A stretch of 64,000 bases of DNA from NCBI GenBank assembly GCA_003116995.1, contig BDSL01000123.1, forward strand, positions 213,532 through 277,531. Reading direction: 5' to 3'. Within the stretch, counting starts at the first letter, position 1. Each line of letters starts with the position of its first letter. Source of the stretch: Yamagishiella unicocca. Its lineage: Eukaryota > Chlorophyta > Chlorophyceae > Chlamydomonadales > Volvocaceae. The position numbers and the translations under genes were made by a program. Positions 1-12,900 of this stretch are shown piece by piece. The notes beneath the pieces are model-generated. The model ran no database searches. It saw nothing but the letters and a program-made list of their open reading frames with translations, and was not told the origin of the DNA.

Positions 1-3000
1 CGGCTGCGGGGCTCCCGTCCAGGAGCACTGCTGACGGGCTGGGGCCGGCGGGGGCAGCGGCGGCGGGGGCTGAGCAGCGCCACGGCGGCGGAGGCGGAGG
101 CGGTGTTGGAGGTGGAGGGAGGGGCGGTGGCGGGCCGGCCCCCACCTTGGCGCAGAGAGTCGAGGTGAGAGGTGGGGGATGCGGGAAGGGGGTGCTAAGT
201 GGGAGCGGGGCTGAGCGGGGCCGTAGTCTGTCGGGAGGCACCTACCCTGGTCGGGGCGACGGTGGCTTCTGTCATGGGGTACAGGGAGGGCCCTCCCACG
301 CCAGCCAGCCACCCACACTGCAGCCCGCGTCCGCCTTCCTTGGCCAGGACCAGGCTGCCGGGCAGCTGGGTCACGAACGCAGGTTGTTGTCCTTTCAATT
401 CCAACCCAGATTCCCTCCTCTCCCCCCACCCGACCAGGTGTTCGGCTCCAACCAAATGGCCACGGTGCCCCTCAAGTCGCTCCTTGCGCTCATCTGGGGC
501 AACCTGCAGGACCCAATACTGCTGCTGCTCATTGCCGCGGCGCTGGTGGGTGCCGTACTTGGGCATTGGAGGGACGGGGGCGGACACCAAGCTGGCGGAG
601 GAACTGGACAGCGTCCGCAGACGCCGTACCTGCCACCGTCACGTGGATTCCGTTGTTGCCAGTTACAGCCCGCCCGTGCAGCTTCTCCCCTCTCTTCCCC
701 TGTCCGCTGCTGCCGCCGCCGCTTACATACCTTTGATCGATCCCCTTGCGGGCAACTGCGGCTGCAGGTCTCCACGGTGCTGGGCGCCGCCATACCGGAG
801 CAGCGCCGAGAGAGCGGCTGGGTGGAGGGCGTCGCGATCTGGGTCGCGATAGCGGTGGTGGTGCTGGTGGGTGAGGGGTTACATAATAGAACCGGTGTTT
901 GTGCTGGTGGGTGAGGGGGGGGGATGTATGGGCCGGAAGTGAATTGTGGGTTGCAAGAAAAACACGTGTACGACAGAAAAGGACGGAATTGTGGGTGGGA
1001 AAACTGAGCCGGTAAGGGCCGGCGTCAACGTATTGGAAGAAGGAAGGACCACTGGCTGGCTGGGCGCCCCCGGTAGTGGGAGAGCGCCAGATGCGTCATA
1101 AGGCTGGCGGGGCTGTACCGGTATGGGTTCAGCCACCCGAGCTGCTGCACCCCCTCCCCCTCCCCCCGCGTCCTCGCCTCCAGGTTAGCTCCTTCAATGA
1201 CTACTCCAAGGACCGCCAGTTCGCCGCCCTCAACCGCCGCCGCGACCTGACCGACGTGACGGTGCTGCGGGACGGCTCCGAGACCAGGGTGGCCAACACG
1301 GAGGTGCGGAGACACAGCACCGCGTAGGCGGGGAGGTCTCCCTGCCTCCTCCCTTCCCTGCCTCCAGGGAGGCCTAAGGGTGACACGGCCCCCCATCTCC
1401 CCCGTCCAGCTGCCTCCCACCACACCTGCGGCGTCTGTTTACCCCCTGACCCGATAATGGATTACTCTCCAACTGTAAGCCCGAACCGTTAGCACTTGGA
1501 AACACCCCTTGCCCGACCCTGCCTGTCGACTGCCCCCCCCCCCGGTCCCAGCTTGTGGTGGGCGATGTGCTGGTGGTTGCCAGCGGCGATAAGGTGGCGG
1601 CTGACGGGGTGCTGGCGGTGCCGGGTCGGGACCGAGGGGGGCTGCTGGCGCTGGACGAGTCGAGCCTTACGGGGGAGAGCGAGGCAGTCAAAAAGTCAAT
1701 GGACGAAGACCCGTGGGTCAGGTAAGGCGGCACCGGCGGCGGAAACGCGGTGCGGTAAGCGAGTCCTCCAGTAACCGCGATCTAACGCGTGTGACGTGGT
1801 CGGTATGGGAGGAGACTCGTGGTTCGGTGTTGAAAAGGAAAAGCGATTAGGAAACGTTTGGTACGCACCGCTTGGAATCGCATGCTGGAGGACTTGGGGG
1901 GGAGGCTGGGTGGAACACTCGGGTGCGCGCAGGGTGTATTTGGAACGCTGCTGGTCGCCTGCAGGTGTGCAGGCCGCAGCCGATCTCCTCTCCAAACCCA
2001 TCCCCCAATCCCCCGCGGGACCGGGACCGGAACGCGCTGTCCGCTCTCCCATAGCTCACCAACCCCCACAGTTCTCCTGCTAGCGCCCAAAACCGGTTCT
2101 GCGCAAACGTTTCCGTGCGTCGCGCGGGGTCCTCGCTTCTTGTCGCCGTAGTCGCTTTAGCTTAGCCGGCAAAGGTCATATTACGACCTTCGGTTTTAGT
2201 ATCCCCAACCCAGTTCTCCAGCATGCATCTCAAAACGTCTGTTATGAACGGTTTTTTCGGGCATCCACGGGTCTTCCTCGAACCCCCGCGTGTTTCCCCC
2301 ACCCCCTCGCCCCCCTCGTCTCCCCCTGTGGCTGCCGCCAGGTGCGGCACTCAGGTCCAGGAGGGCGGCGGGCGGGTGCTGGTGCTGGCGGTTGGCGGCG
2401 ACACCGAGTACGGCAAGACGATGGCCATCGTGGAAGCTGCGGGCGGGCAGGACACGCCGCTGACGGAGAAGCTGGGGGACCTGGCGGGTAGGGACGGGGG
2501 GGGTCTCGGGGCCCCCCGCGGGGTTCCGCGGGGCAGGTCGAAGGAAGGGCATGTGTCTCAGGGGGCCAGAAGAAAGGAGATATAATGTGTCTAGGAGCAT
2601 GGCGAGAGTTAGGGTTTATGAAAAATATTGGGAATGCCGAGTGACAGTAAGTCCCTACCCCAACAGCTCACCCGCGCGACCTGTTAACCCCCAGGTGCCA
2701 TCGGCAAGATTGGAGCCGCCGCGGCGGTGGTGCTGTTTATCATACTGCTGGTGATGTGGATCGTCAAGAACCGAGGCTTCCCCGTCGCCAAGATCAACGA
2801 CAACGGCCCCGTACAGGTGCGCACGGCAGCGAGTGCGCACGGCAGCGGCTGCCGTACGCCTTGCGTCCCACTAGACACTTCCCCCCACACACCCGGTGCG
2901 CAGTATCTGTTGGTCTCGTGCCATCACCGGAGTCTTGGTCTGGAGCCCACTGTAACAACAACCGGAGTGCGCGTCGCCTCCCGTCACCACCTTCCTCCGT

Positions 3001-6000
3001 CTTTCTCAGTGTCAGGCGATGTGCCCGATGGTTCTACCTCTTGGTCTGGAACCCACTGTAACCGTTACAACAACCTTCCAGTGAACTTGGAAGTCGGACC
3101 TACCGGCATCCTCTGCGCGTTTCCACCTGGTCAAAGAATGCCGCCCCCCTCGCCCCCCACCTCCCCTCCCGTGTCGCGTGTCCCGCATCGCGCGCTCCGA
3201 AACCAGTTTTTCTTGTACTGCGTCACCATTGTGGTCGTGGCGGTGCCAGAGGGGCTGCCCCTGGCTGTCACCATCTCCCTGGCCTACTCCATGAGGCAGA
3301 TGATGGACGACCAGTGCTTCGTCAGGTGCGAGAGCGGGTGCAAACGCAGTTGGGTCGTCATACGCTCCTCCCTCCACCCACCTCCCAGCCCACCACCACC
3401 ACCCAGCCACAACCACACGGACGCCTTTGCCCCCGCGTTCCACCTCGTAGGGTCCTGGAGGCGTGTGAGACCATGGGCGGCTGCACGGCCATCTGCTCCG
3501 ACAAGACCGGCACCCTGACGCAGAACCGCATGACGGTGGTGGAGGGCTGGGTGGCGCCCGGGTCCAGATTCGCAGCCAGGTGGGGCCGGGCCGGTAGGAG
3601 GGGGTTGCCGGTGGGGGTGGGTTTCCGGTAGGGAATGGTTGCCGGGTCGCGGTCGGTTAGGGAGATGAGATTCGGAGCCAGGGTGAGGAGGAATGGAGCT
3701 GGGGGGGGTCCATGTGTTCTGATTTTAGGTACGTACTTACGGGACAAGACAGCTCCAGTGCTGCTGCCCGCGCCTCATGGCGGTACCTTCCGGAGCAAGC
3801 CCGTCCACAGGCTGCCCGGGTGCGCCCCCTCCGCTCCGAAACCCTCAGGGCGCCCCGCGCTTCCGAGCTGCCTGCCCCGCTGCTGGAGGACCTGCAGCGC
3901 AACATCGCGCTCAACTCCAGGTGGGACTGGGTCGTGGTTGTGATTGTGATGGCGATTGTGGTCGTAATCATGATCGTAATTGTGATCGTCGGGAACGTGG
4001 GGGATTTCGGAAATGTGGGATGTGGGTCGGGGTCATCCACAGCTGCGAATCGAACCGGTGAGGGCGGCGTGCCGCTGGTAGCTAGACCGCTTTGTCGGAC
4101 AGACTGCTGCTTCTCCCTCCTCGGCGCCTCCTCCCGCTGCAGGGCCTTCCTCTTAGAGCCGCCGGTCCTCGGCGGCAGGAGCAGCAGCGCCGCCGATGGC
4201 GCAACTCGACCGGCGGCGTCTGGAAGCAAGCAGCCGGAGACGCGGTCGGCGGCGGCGTTGGCGGAAGAGCCGTACGGCGTCGAGGACCCAGAGTTGGGAA
4301 CAGTACGGCAGCGTAAAGAGGGTCACACGACAGCGCAGAAGCCATTGAAGCAGCAGGCAATGGAGGTAGCGGGGGCTGGGGGGCTGGGCGGCTGGCTACA
4401 CCGCGTGAAGGCGTCGTGGTTCCGGAGCCGCCACGGAGGTGGCGGCGGCAGCGACGGAGCGGCGGCGACGGGTAGGTTCGGACTTCGCGTGTGAGGTCCA
4501 GGGATGAAGGGATTGCCGCGTGACGCAGCGGTGCGGTGGCTTGGGTGGGCGAGCGGATGCGAGTGGATCGGGTGGATCGGGGGGAGGGGAGGCCGGAGCG
4601 CCTGCGCCTGGGGTGCCCGGAGCGCCTGCTGGTGTAGCTACGCAAATAGCTGCACCGCGCAAAATGCGTGCGTGGGTCGTGCGCCCTTGCGCCGTCGTTG
4701 ATGCACACGCGCGCAAACTGGGTGTCGTGCAGGTCGCGACGCCAGCACCGCGGCCGCTGTCGTACCCTCCGGCGGCGTCACGCCGCCGCCTCGCATCGTG
4801 CTCGTTGGCAACCGTACCGAGTGCGCGCTGCTGCTGCTGATGGAATACGGCTGGGGCGTGCGGCGGTACGGCGATGTACGGCGAGAGTACGAGTCCGCCC
4901 TGGAACACATGTACTCGTTCACCAGCGAGCGCAAGATGTCGTCGGTGGTCGTACGGCTGCCGGACGGCCGTCTGAGGTGAAGGTTTGCGGGGTGGATTTG
5001 TGGGGTGATTACATGGTGGCTTGTCCGGGTGTGTGGGGGTCCTCAGGTAGCAAGAGCAACAGCCCTCGGGCAAGTGGGAAAGCTGGCTTGACGTTGGGGT
5101 TCACTCCTCCATGCCGTGCCAGGTTGTACAACAAGGGCGCCGCGGAGTGGGTGCTGCGTTGCTGTACGGCAATACAGGGTGCCAACGGTATCGACGTCGT
5201 ACCGTTGGACGAGCAGCGCCGCGGCGAGCTGCACGCGCTGGTGGACGAGATGGCGGGCCGGGGGCTGCGCTGCATCGCCCTGGCGGCGCGCGATCTGGAT
5301 CCGGATCCGCCGGAAGGCCGGCCGGCCGACTTCTGGGACGAGCCGCCTGCGCAGGACATGGTCGTACAGGTGAGCCGCGCTTCACTGCATCGGGGGCGTT
5401 GCGTCAGGGCTTTCGCTACATTCTTGCACCCCCCACAAACGGTTAGCATTGACCACGAGGTACCAGGCACCACCCCTTCCCCGCCCTCATGTTCCCCCCT
5501 CGTGCCCCACTAAGGCCCTCTTCGCCATCAAGGACCCGGTGCGGCCCGAGGTGCCGGCAGCGGTGGCCACCTGCCAGCGGGCGGGCATCACCGTGAGGAT
5601 GGTGACAGGTGGGCCCTACGGCCTACGGACGGGGAGAGAGGAGGGCGGGTGCTGTGTAATGGCCAAGGTTGCGCGCCTGGGGCCGGGGGAGGGACGTCCT
5701 GCCTCTGCAGTGATGACCGGCACGTGGGAGGACAAGCGGGGATCAGCTGCCGGGGTAAAGCTCCCCACGTGCTTCCCTCCCCCCCCCGAAAAGGCGACAA
5801 CGTCAACACCGCCCGCTTCATTGCGCGAGAGTGCGGCATCCTGACGGAGGGCGGGTTGGCGCTGGAGGGGCCGGCCTTCCGCGCCCTCACCGACGAACAG
5901 CTGGTGGAGCTGCTGCCGCAGCTGCAGGTCGGACAATGTTGTCTGTTTCGGGCTGATGCTGTGGTTTTTGGTGGTGGCCATTTCGCCGCCGCCAACGCTC

Positions 6001-8642
6001 TCCCACTGCTGCCTTTGGGGTGACGAGGAAGCCCTGTACCGTACGAACAACCCATGTGCGGCAGCGGCGGGGGGCGTTCCGCGACCTCATGCATTTTGCC
6101 ACGCCGAAAAACGCATGAGGCATTTGCCCGCACCGCCCACACCGCGCCTGCATACGCAGGTTCTGGCCCGCTCGTCCCCTGCCGACAAGTTTCGGCTGGT
6201 TTCGGCGCTCAAGGCGCGGCGGGAGGTGGTGGCGGTGACGGGCGACGGCACCAACGACGCCCCGGCGCTCAAGGAGAGCGACGTGGGGTTGGCCATGGGC
6301 ATCACGGGTGAGGCGGCTGGGTCCAGGGAGGGCTGACCGCGGGGGACGGGAGGAGTTTAGGATGCCCCGTTAAACGTGAGTAATGCAACGCCCTGGTTTC
6401 CAAAATAGGCACCGAGGTTGCTAAGGAGGCGGCCGACATCGTGGTGCTGGACGACAACTTTTCGTCCATCGTCAAGGCCGTGCTTTGGGGCCGTACGGTG
6501 TTCGAGAACATCCGCAAGTTCGTGGCGTTCCAGCTGACCGTCAACATAGTGGCGCTGGTGGGTGGGGTGGCGAAGAGGGACCTGGGTGCAGCCCCAAATG
6601 TCATGGCTGGGATTGCCGGTGTTACGGCTGCCTCTTAGGGTACGGCTGAAGGGCTGTGGTCTTGGTGCGTTTGTGAGGAAGGCCCGTGTAATAGGAAGCC
6701 GATCAGGAAACCGTTTGGCCTTGGCAGGAGGGAGGCTGAGGGCGTACGGCAGTTGCAGCCGCCTATGCAGTTGCAGCCGCCTATGCAAGCACGCGGCACC
6801 CACTGAACGAACATGATGGCCCACGGTGTAGCTCCATAGTGAACAGCAGTTGGCCAGGATCCATACCTGTTGGTTCCCTTTCCCCTTGCGCCCCACCGCC
6901 TGAGCATGGCCTGATGGCCGGCGTACTGCTGCACCCTCGGTGCCCCTCCCAGCCCTCCCTCCGCCCTCCCGGGTCCTCATGCCGCCCTCCCGGGTCCTCA
7001 TGCCGCCCTCCCGGGTCCTCATGCCGCCCTCCCGGGTCCTCATGCCGCCCTCCCTGCACCCCCCCAGGTGGTTGCGTTCGTGGGGGCCATCGTGGGCGGC
7101 CACGAGCCCCTGACGGTGCTCCAGCTGCTGTGGGTCAACCTCATCATGGACACGCTGGCAGCACTGGCGCTGGCCACGGAGCGACCCGACCCGCAGGTAG
7201 GAGACTGGGCATGAGCGACCCGTGGGTCGGCACCCGTAGGAGGCTGGGCGGGGGTGCGGGCTAGGTGCTGTCCACATACGGTCTACGGTGCAACTCTTCC
7301 AGCCCACAGCAGGCCGCTCGTTCGCTCCCGCCGCGACCTATGGGACGGAGCTCACGGAGCGCCAGCCGCGGCCTGGGATACATTGTTTTCCCGACTGCCC
7401 CCTCCCCTGCCGGCCGTGCCTCGCCCCGCAGATCCTGGATCGCAAGCCGTACGGCAGGCACGAGCACCTCATCACGGGCACCATGCTGCGCTACATGCTG
7501 TCTCAGGCCGCCTACCAGGTCGCCGTACTCTTCTTCATGCTGTACGCCCTGCCCGTCGTACTGCCCGGCCGGTACGGCAGTGCGGTCGACCCGGACCACG
7601 TGCGCAGCCTGTCGCTGCTGTTCAACACCTTCATCTTCTGCCAGGTGGGTCGGGGGGAGGGGACGCAGGGGATCCGAGGGATATGGGATTATGGGTGGAG
7701 GGGTGGGGCTGGGGGCTGGTTCATCTGCTCGGCCGGGCAGTTAGTGCGGCCGGGGAAGCTGCGGTAATGTATGTGGGGGCAAATGTAGTTGCACGGGCAC
7801 CGATAGGTGAGGATATGATGGATCTTCGGTGGCAGTAGCCAGCGCGATTCAGCTGGGACCTCCGCCGCCGCTCGCAGGTGTTCAATGAGATCAACAGCAG
7901 ACGCATCTCCGACGAGCTCAACGTGTTTGCGCGCCTGCACCGCAGCCCCATCTTCGTGGCAGTGCTGGCAGCCACTGTGGGCGCTCAGGTGGGAAGGGCG
8001 CCACCCTGCAACCCTGCAATGTAGTAAGGGTCGTCCAGCTTCTACTCCAACTCCAGGCCTTGCTATGGATTCATGTCTGGCTTTGCGGTGTGGCCCTGTA
8101 ACCCACCTCTTGTTTCGGCCACGGGTAAACCGCCAGGAACCCCTAAAGCTACCCTCCGATTGCACGTCACCGCGCTCCGAAACCGTATGCCGCCGCAGGT
8201 GGTCATCGTGGAGGTTCTTGGCAGCTTCTTCGATGTAAGTGCACCCGAATAGCGCCGACCCGTGTGTAGCGACCCCCCGCGTGTCCGGGTCACGAGCCCC
8301 CAGACTCCAGCCCCAGCAAGTGCCTGCGGCCCTTTCCGGTCCCCACGGCCAGCCGCCCCAACCGCCCGGCCCCCACACCTTTAGCGTCGAACGCCTCCTC
8401 CAACGGCTGTAACCGCCAACCCCAACCGAAACCCTGCGGAAACCCGCCTGCAGGTCGAGCCTCTGGACTGGCGCGAGTGGCTGGTCAGCATCGCGTTGGG
8501 AGCCGTCGCCCTGCCACTCAGCACTGCTGTTCGGCTGCTGGGGCGGGCGCGGCGGCGCCGCCGAGAGGCACGAAAGGCGGCCGCGGGGGCGGCGGTTGGA
8601 TCTGGGGCGGCGCCTTCGCTGCAGGGAGCTGCGCAGTTGTAA
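1..8642 (+). CDS. P-type IIB (PMCA/ACA-like) Ca2+-ATPase, 5' partial, 22 exons visible
   Basis: Pumps Ca2+ out of the cytosol across the plasma membrane or an endomembrane (family knowledge). Exons: 1-164 (frame from base 3), 438-545, 768-866, 1184-1303, 1552-1721, 2342-2487, 2695-2816, 3207-3325, 3451-3579, 3729-3920, 4143-4471, 4733-4976, 5123-5369, 5515-5608, 5794-5927, 6160-6307, 6409-6557, 7068-7196, 7432-7644, 7878-7988, 8199-8234, 8454-8642. All phases agree, giving 1129 residues plus stop. Motifs: [10 protein letters not shown] (about residue 198-206), [11 protein letters not shown] (321-331), phosphorylation site DKTGTLT (D366), GNRTECALL and NKGAAEWVL in the nucleotide domain, [11 protein letters not shown] (832-842), and the M5-M6 segment [21 protein letters not shown]. 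Exon 11 (about 110 residues) is a low-complexity insertion in the cytosolic loop. The C-terminus is basic (RRRRREARK), a possible autoinhibitory or calmodulin-binding region (inference). The start codon lies upstream of the window. Confidence 0.93.
6961..7054. repeat. 21-bp minisatellite, four copies plus a partial, in ATPase intron 17
   Basis: A 21-bp unit beginning CCGCCCTCCCGGG is repeated at 6961, 6982, 7003 and 7024, with a partial fifth copy. It ends shortly before the acceptor of the next ATPase exon at 7068, so it occupies the polypyrimidine side of the acceptor. The unit length is a multiple of three, which keeps antisense frames open and creates spurious ORFs. Confidence 0.9.
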
Positions 8643-8737
8643 GGTGGCGGGTGTTGTGAGGGCATGGGCTTCATGGGTTGGGCGGATGAGCTACGTTCGG
8701 CGTGGGCGACAGAATCGAGGGATCCATGGAGGCAGGG

Positions 8738-8830
8738 AGGCGGGGGGGAGGGACGAGGGAGGCGGGGGGGAGGGACGAGGGAGGCGGGGGGGAGGGACGA
8801 GGGAGGCGGGGGGGAGGGACGAGGGAGGCG
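8738..8830. repeat. 22-bp purine-rich minisatellite in the ATPase 3' UTR
   Basis: A 22-bp unit (AGGC, seven G, then AGGGACGAGGG) recurs with the C at 8741, 8763, 8785 and 8807. One strand is almost entirely purine with G runs of 7, so a G-quadruplex or triplex is possible (inference). It lies about 100 bp after the ATPase stop codon. Confidence 0.85.
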
Positions 8831-9095
8831 CTCGCGCCTTGTAGCGACGAAGCAGTGGGGGCAGGGCTCGCCGGCAGCCCGTTGCGAGACGTACGACGTG
8901 AAAATGGAGTGCGCGCGCACACACTTGTTTTGGGATGTGCGTTATGGTTGGTTTGTTGGTTGGTGTTGGTTGGTTCGGCGGCCTGGCTCTCTGGCTGCCG
9001 GCCTCGCAGGGCCTCCACGTGACACCTTCTTGACAACGGGTGGTGGCTGGCTGGTCCCGGGAGCTGGACGGAAAGTGTGGCATCTGGGGTCGACT

Positions 9096-9100
9096 TGTAA
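9096..9100 (+). terminator. Candidate poly(A) signal TGTAA for the ATPase
   Basis: TGTAA is the usual poly(A) signal of green-algal nuclear genes. This copy is about 450 bp after the stop; a second copy is at 9311-9315. Which one is used cannot be told from sequence. Confidence 0.4.
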
Positions 9101-9903
9101 TGCAGCGGCGAGAGCGGACTGCACGGCACGGCCGCGGCGTCAGAAAGTTCTGACGGAAGCAGAAAGCTGGGAGGCTGCGACAAGGCGTTTTTAACGCAAG
9201 AACATACGTAGGCATCCCATTACGCGAAAGGCTAGTATGTACTGACGTGGCGCTAGCTGAAAGCAGCGGTGGCGTGCAACAGTGCGCAGTTGCGGTGTGC
9301 AATACAACCTTGTAATGTATTGCAGAATGTATGTCGATGACACTGAACGTCGTCGAAATCTCAAGGTACCGGCAACGCGCAAATAGATAGCAGCGTGGGG
9401 CCTGGTGGGGCGTTGCGGCGACCACCGATAGCCATGACCTAGTACACATCACCTTCAAGATGTAGGTCGCTATTGTACCGAAGAAACAACAGAACAGGTC
9501 GGTTCGAATGTTGTATTAGTAACAAGGTCAGGCAACATGCAAACATGGCAGCATGGTCATGGGTCGTGTGTGAACGACCCCACGAAACGAAATTTGGGCG
9601 AATACATGGAGATTAAGCCTGCCTGTTTTTAGGGAAAGGGAGGCTGGGCGAAGAGGTCAGCTGTGGGACATGTATGTTGAATCGTTTATCGGTGGGCTCG
9701 AGGCAAAGAGGCGTATTACCTTATGATACAGAATAATTATATGATTACTGTCAACCATTAGACTTGACGTAATTGCTTGATGTCCATTTGCGCTGTTAGC
9801 TTCTAATTGGACATAGCTCCCTCGACCCAGATGAATGTCAACTTACCAAAATTATGCCAATTTGTAGGGATTTTAAAGAATTGGGAGAAGGGTGCAGACC
9901 GAA

Positions 9904-12900
9904 ATGTCAATACTACGTGAAATCGTAGGCGCCGTATGCTGCTGCTGTCCCTCGGCGGTAGCAACAGGAACAGCAGGGATTTCCCGTGACTTGAAAAGGT
10001 GAGTTAAATACGAGAGCGAACCTTGCGTCCTTTTGTCGTCCAACCGAGCTGGCGCCACGGCACAGGCTCTCCGACTGGCGCGCTCACCCAACGCTTCGGC
10101 AGTATGACCTGGAGCAGCACATTGCTGATGTAAGTTCCGATATTGTTCTTGGAACCTGCGGGAGCTTATGAATGTGGAAGGTGCTTTTGCCGATTGTCGC
10201 TTTTACAAAGATTCCTGTGCGGTGCACAGGCGCGTCGTGCACTGCGGTTGGGGCGGGACGGGGCAGCTCGATGGCCACATGGGTGACTATGGCACCGCAA
10301 ACCCACCCTCACCCGCCCGCCCTCCCAACACGCCACCTGCGCGTGCAGTACTCATCCATCCGCGTTCACCCTCACGCCCCAATGCCGCGCCTAGGGCGGC
10401 TTCTCCGAGATCTGGCTCGCTCGGCATCGCGCCACCGCGGAGGCGCATTGCCTCAAGGTGGTGAACCTGCGCAAGCCGGGCCTGAAGCCGGAGGACGTGA
10501 GCGGGGGCTGGGCTGCTGGGCGGTGGGGGAGGCTCGAGCTGAGCAGCAGGACGCAGTGTCGGGCCGCAATACGTCCGTACACCCTGGCAGCAGCAAGCTG
10601 GGTGGGCGGGATGTGGGTCGACCGGTTTCTTGCGGAACGGGAACTGGGTTGAGCGACTTGCAGCAGAGCTCGCAGCACACGCCTACTGCACAGGCTGCTC
10701 GACCGACACGCGAAGACTTCGTGTTTTGATGCACATGCGTTGTGCCTCCCCGCCTGCGGCCCCCAGGCGGAAGTGCTCCGGGGCGAGGCCCGCTTCCTGC
10801 GCAACCTGGACCACCCCGGACTGCTGCGCTGCAGGGACGTGTTCGAAACCAAGTACCACATGGTGAGTGGGTGTGGGAAGCCGGGTGCACTGCTATCAGG
10901 ATGTGGGTTCACATCCTTTCTTGTCCATCTTGTCTCTGTCTCCCTACCTCTCTCTCCAGCGTGGTGCTCCCTCTACTCCTCCTCAGCCATCCCCTGTCCC
11001 TCACACGCTCCGTCCTTCCACCGCTCTGTCCTTCACCGCCAGGTGATGGTCCTCGAGTACCTCTCCGGCGGCGAGGTGCGGCTGCCTGGGTCCCTAGTGG
11101 CAGTAGACAGGGGGGGTGCAGTAGACAGGGGGGATGGCGAGAGGACCCGGTTACACGACAGAGGAAACGGAGTGCGGAAAGAACGGATAAGGGGCGCGTC
11201 CGGTGCTCCAGGGTGGCGGCGTGATTGGGTCGTGTAGCGGCAGGGCGGGCAGGGGGCCGCAAGGGATACACGCATGCCAGGTACTGCCCCCGAGTGCACG
11301 TCACCGGACGGGGCTCCCGGCAGCGGCAGCGCCTCTGCTCCTGCGCCCATCGCCAACAGGGCCTTACGCGTTACGCCCCTCGCCCCAGGTGCTGGAACAC
11401 CTGCACAAGGTGGAGCACTACTCGGAGGGACAGGCGGCCCGGCTGTTCGCGCAGGTGATGAGTAGGTGTACGGCTTTGTGTAAATGTACGGCGGTGTGTC
11501 GTCTCGAGAGGCATTGCCCCGACTTGATTTCCGAACGCGAACGCAACCGAGTGGGTCCCCTGACCTTACCAGCCTCCCGCGGCCTCCTCTCGCTGCTTCC
11601 TCGCGGCCCCCTTCCTCCCGCAGGTCGCTAGCGCGGTGGCATACATGCACAACCTCAACATCGTGCACCGCGACATAAAGGTGGGGGGAGGGGGCTTGAG
11701 GAGGGGTGGGGTAGGAAGGGAGCCTTCGGGGTGGGGTAGCGTAGGATTGCGGATTTCGCAAGTGAGAAGGAGGTGGGTTGAGGTGAGGGGCCGTCGGGAC
11801 CGTGCGGTGTGAGGGAGAGCGGGTTGAACCCTTGACCCAGCCCCCATCCCTTACCTCCATTTGCTACCATTACCATCTCCCAAGTCCCAATATGCCCCTC
11901 TCTCCCAACGCGGCGCCCCCTTCGTATCCCTACCTGCCGGCCCCATCCGTACACCCAGCCGGAGAACGTCATGTTTGCTCGGCCCGTGGAGGAGTGCTTG
12001 GCTCAGGGCCGTCCGCTGCGGGTCAAACTAATCGACCTGGGCATGGCAACGGTGCTGTTGCCGCAGCGGGGGGAGCGGGAGGACGGGCAGCGGGCAGCGA
12101 GGGAGGCGCGGAGGCGGCAACAGGGCGGACAGCAGCAGCAGCGGGCCCCTCCCGGCGGCTGCCTGGGGTCGCCCGGCTTCATCGCACCGGAGGTGGTCAA
12201 CGGAGGCCCGCACACGGTGGGAAGGGGGGGGGTGAGGGTGAGGTGGCAGATCTGGCCGGAAGATCCGAGCGGGATGCAAACCCTAAAGCCACCCTGCCCT
12301 CCATCGTCGCTTCCTAACCCTGCCACATTTCCGCCCCAACCCTCCTCGACCCCGCGCCTGCGGCCCCGTGGCAACCTGGCCTCCGTCCGTCGTCTGCGTG
12401 CTTCGAAACCGCATGTCACCGCTCTACGCAAACGACCAGTTCGCGATGGACGGTGAGTCAGGCGCGCACCGATACAGCGATTGCCTGACCCCCTTAGCTC
12501 TAACAAGGGTTGGCATGGTTGCGGGGAGAAGGGGTGTGTGCGCCTACTGAGCTCCCTGTCCGCAACCTTCCTGATGCATATCGGGTGTCCTACTGTGCTA
12601 ACATCATTTCCCCACCTTCCCCTCAACCCGGTCCCTCTCCTGCGGCCGCCTCTGCCAGTGTTCTCGCTGGGTGTGTTGCTGTTCGTGATGCTGACGGGGC
12701 GCAAGCCCTGGGCGCTGAGGGAGGTGCGCAGCCTGGCGTACGCGCGGAGCGACATCGCGCAGGCGCCAGGGCTCAAGGACGCCAGGTGCAGGGGGAAGGG
12801 AAGGAGACTGCTCCAGGGAGGGGGAGGGAGCGGAGGAGCGAGTGGGGTGTGGGTGGGTATCGAGTCTGGGTATGCGCCAGTTGCAGGTCCCACGGCATGG

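Larger units (their letters stand above)
8643..9903. other. ATPase 3' UTR and intergenic region
   Basis: There is no supportable gene here. The stretch holds the presumed ATPase 3' UTR, a 22-bp G-rich minisatellite (8738-8830), TGTAA candidates for poly(A) addition, and a markedly AT-richer segment (about 9480-9900) that should include the promoter of the downstream kinase gene. Confidence 0.6.
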
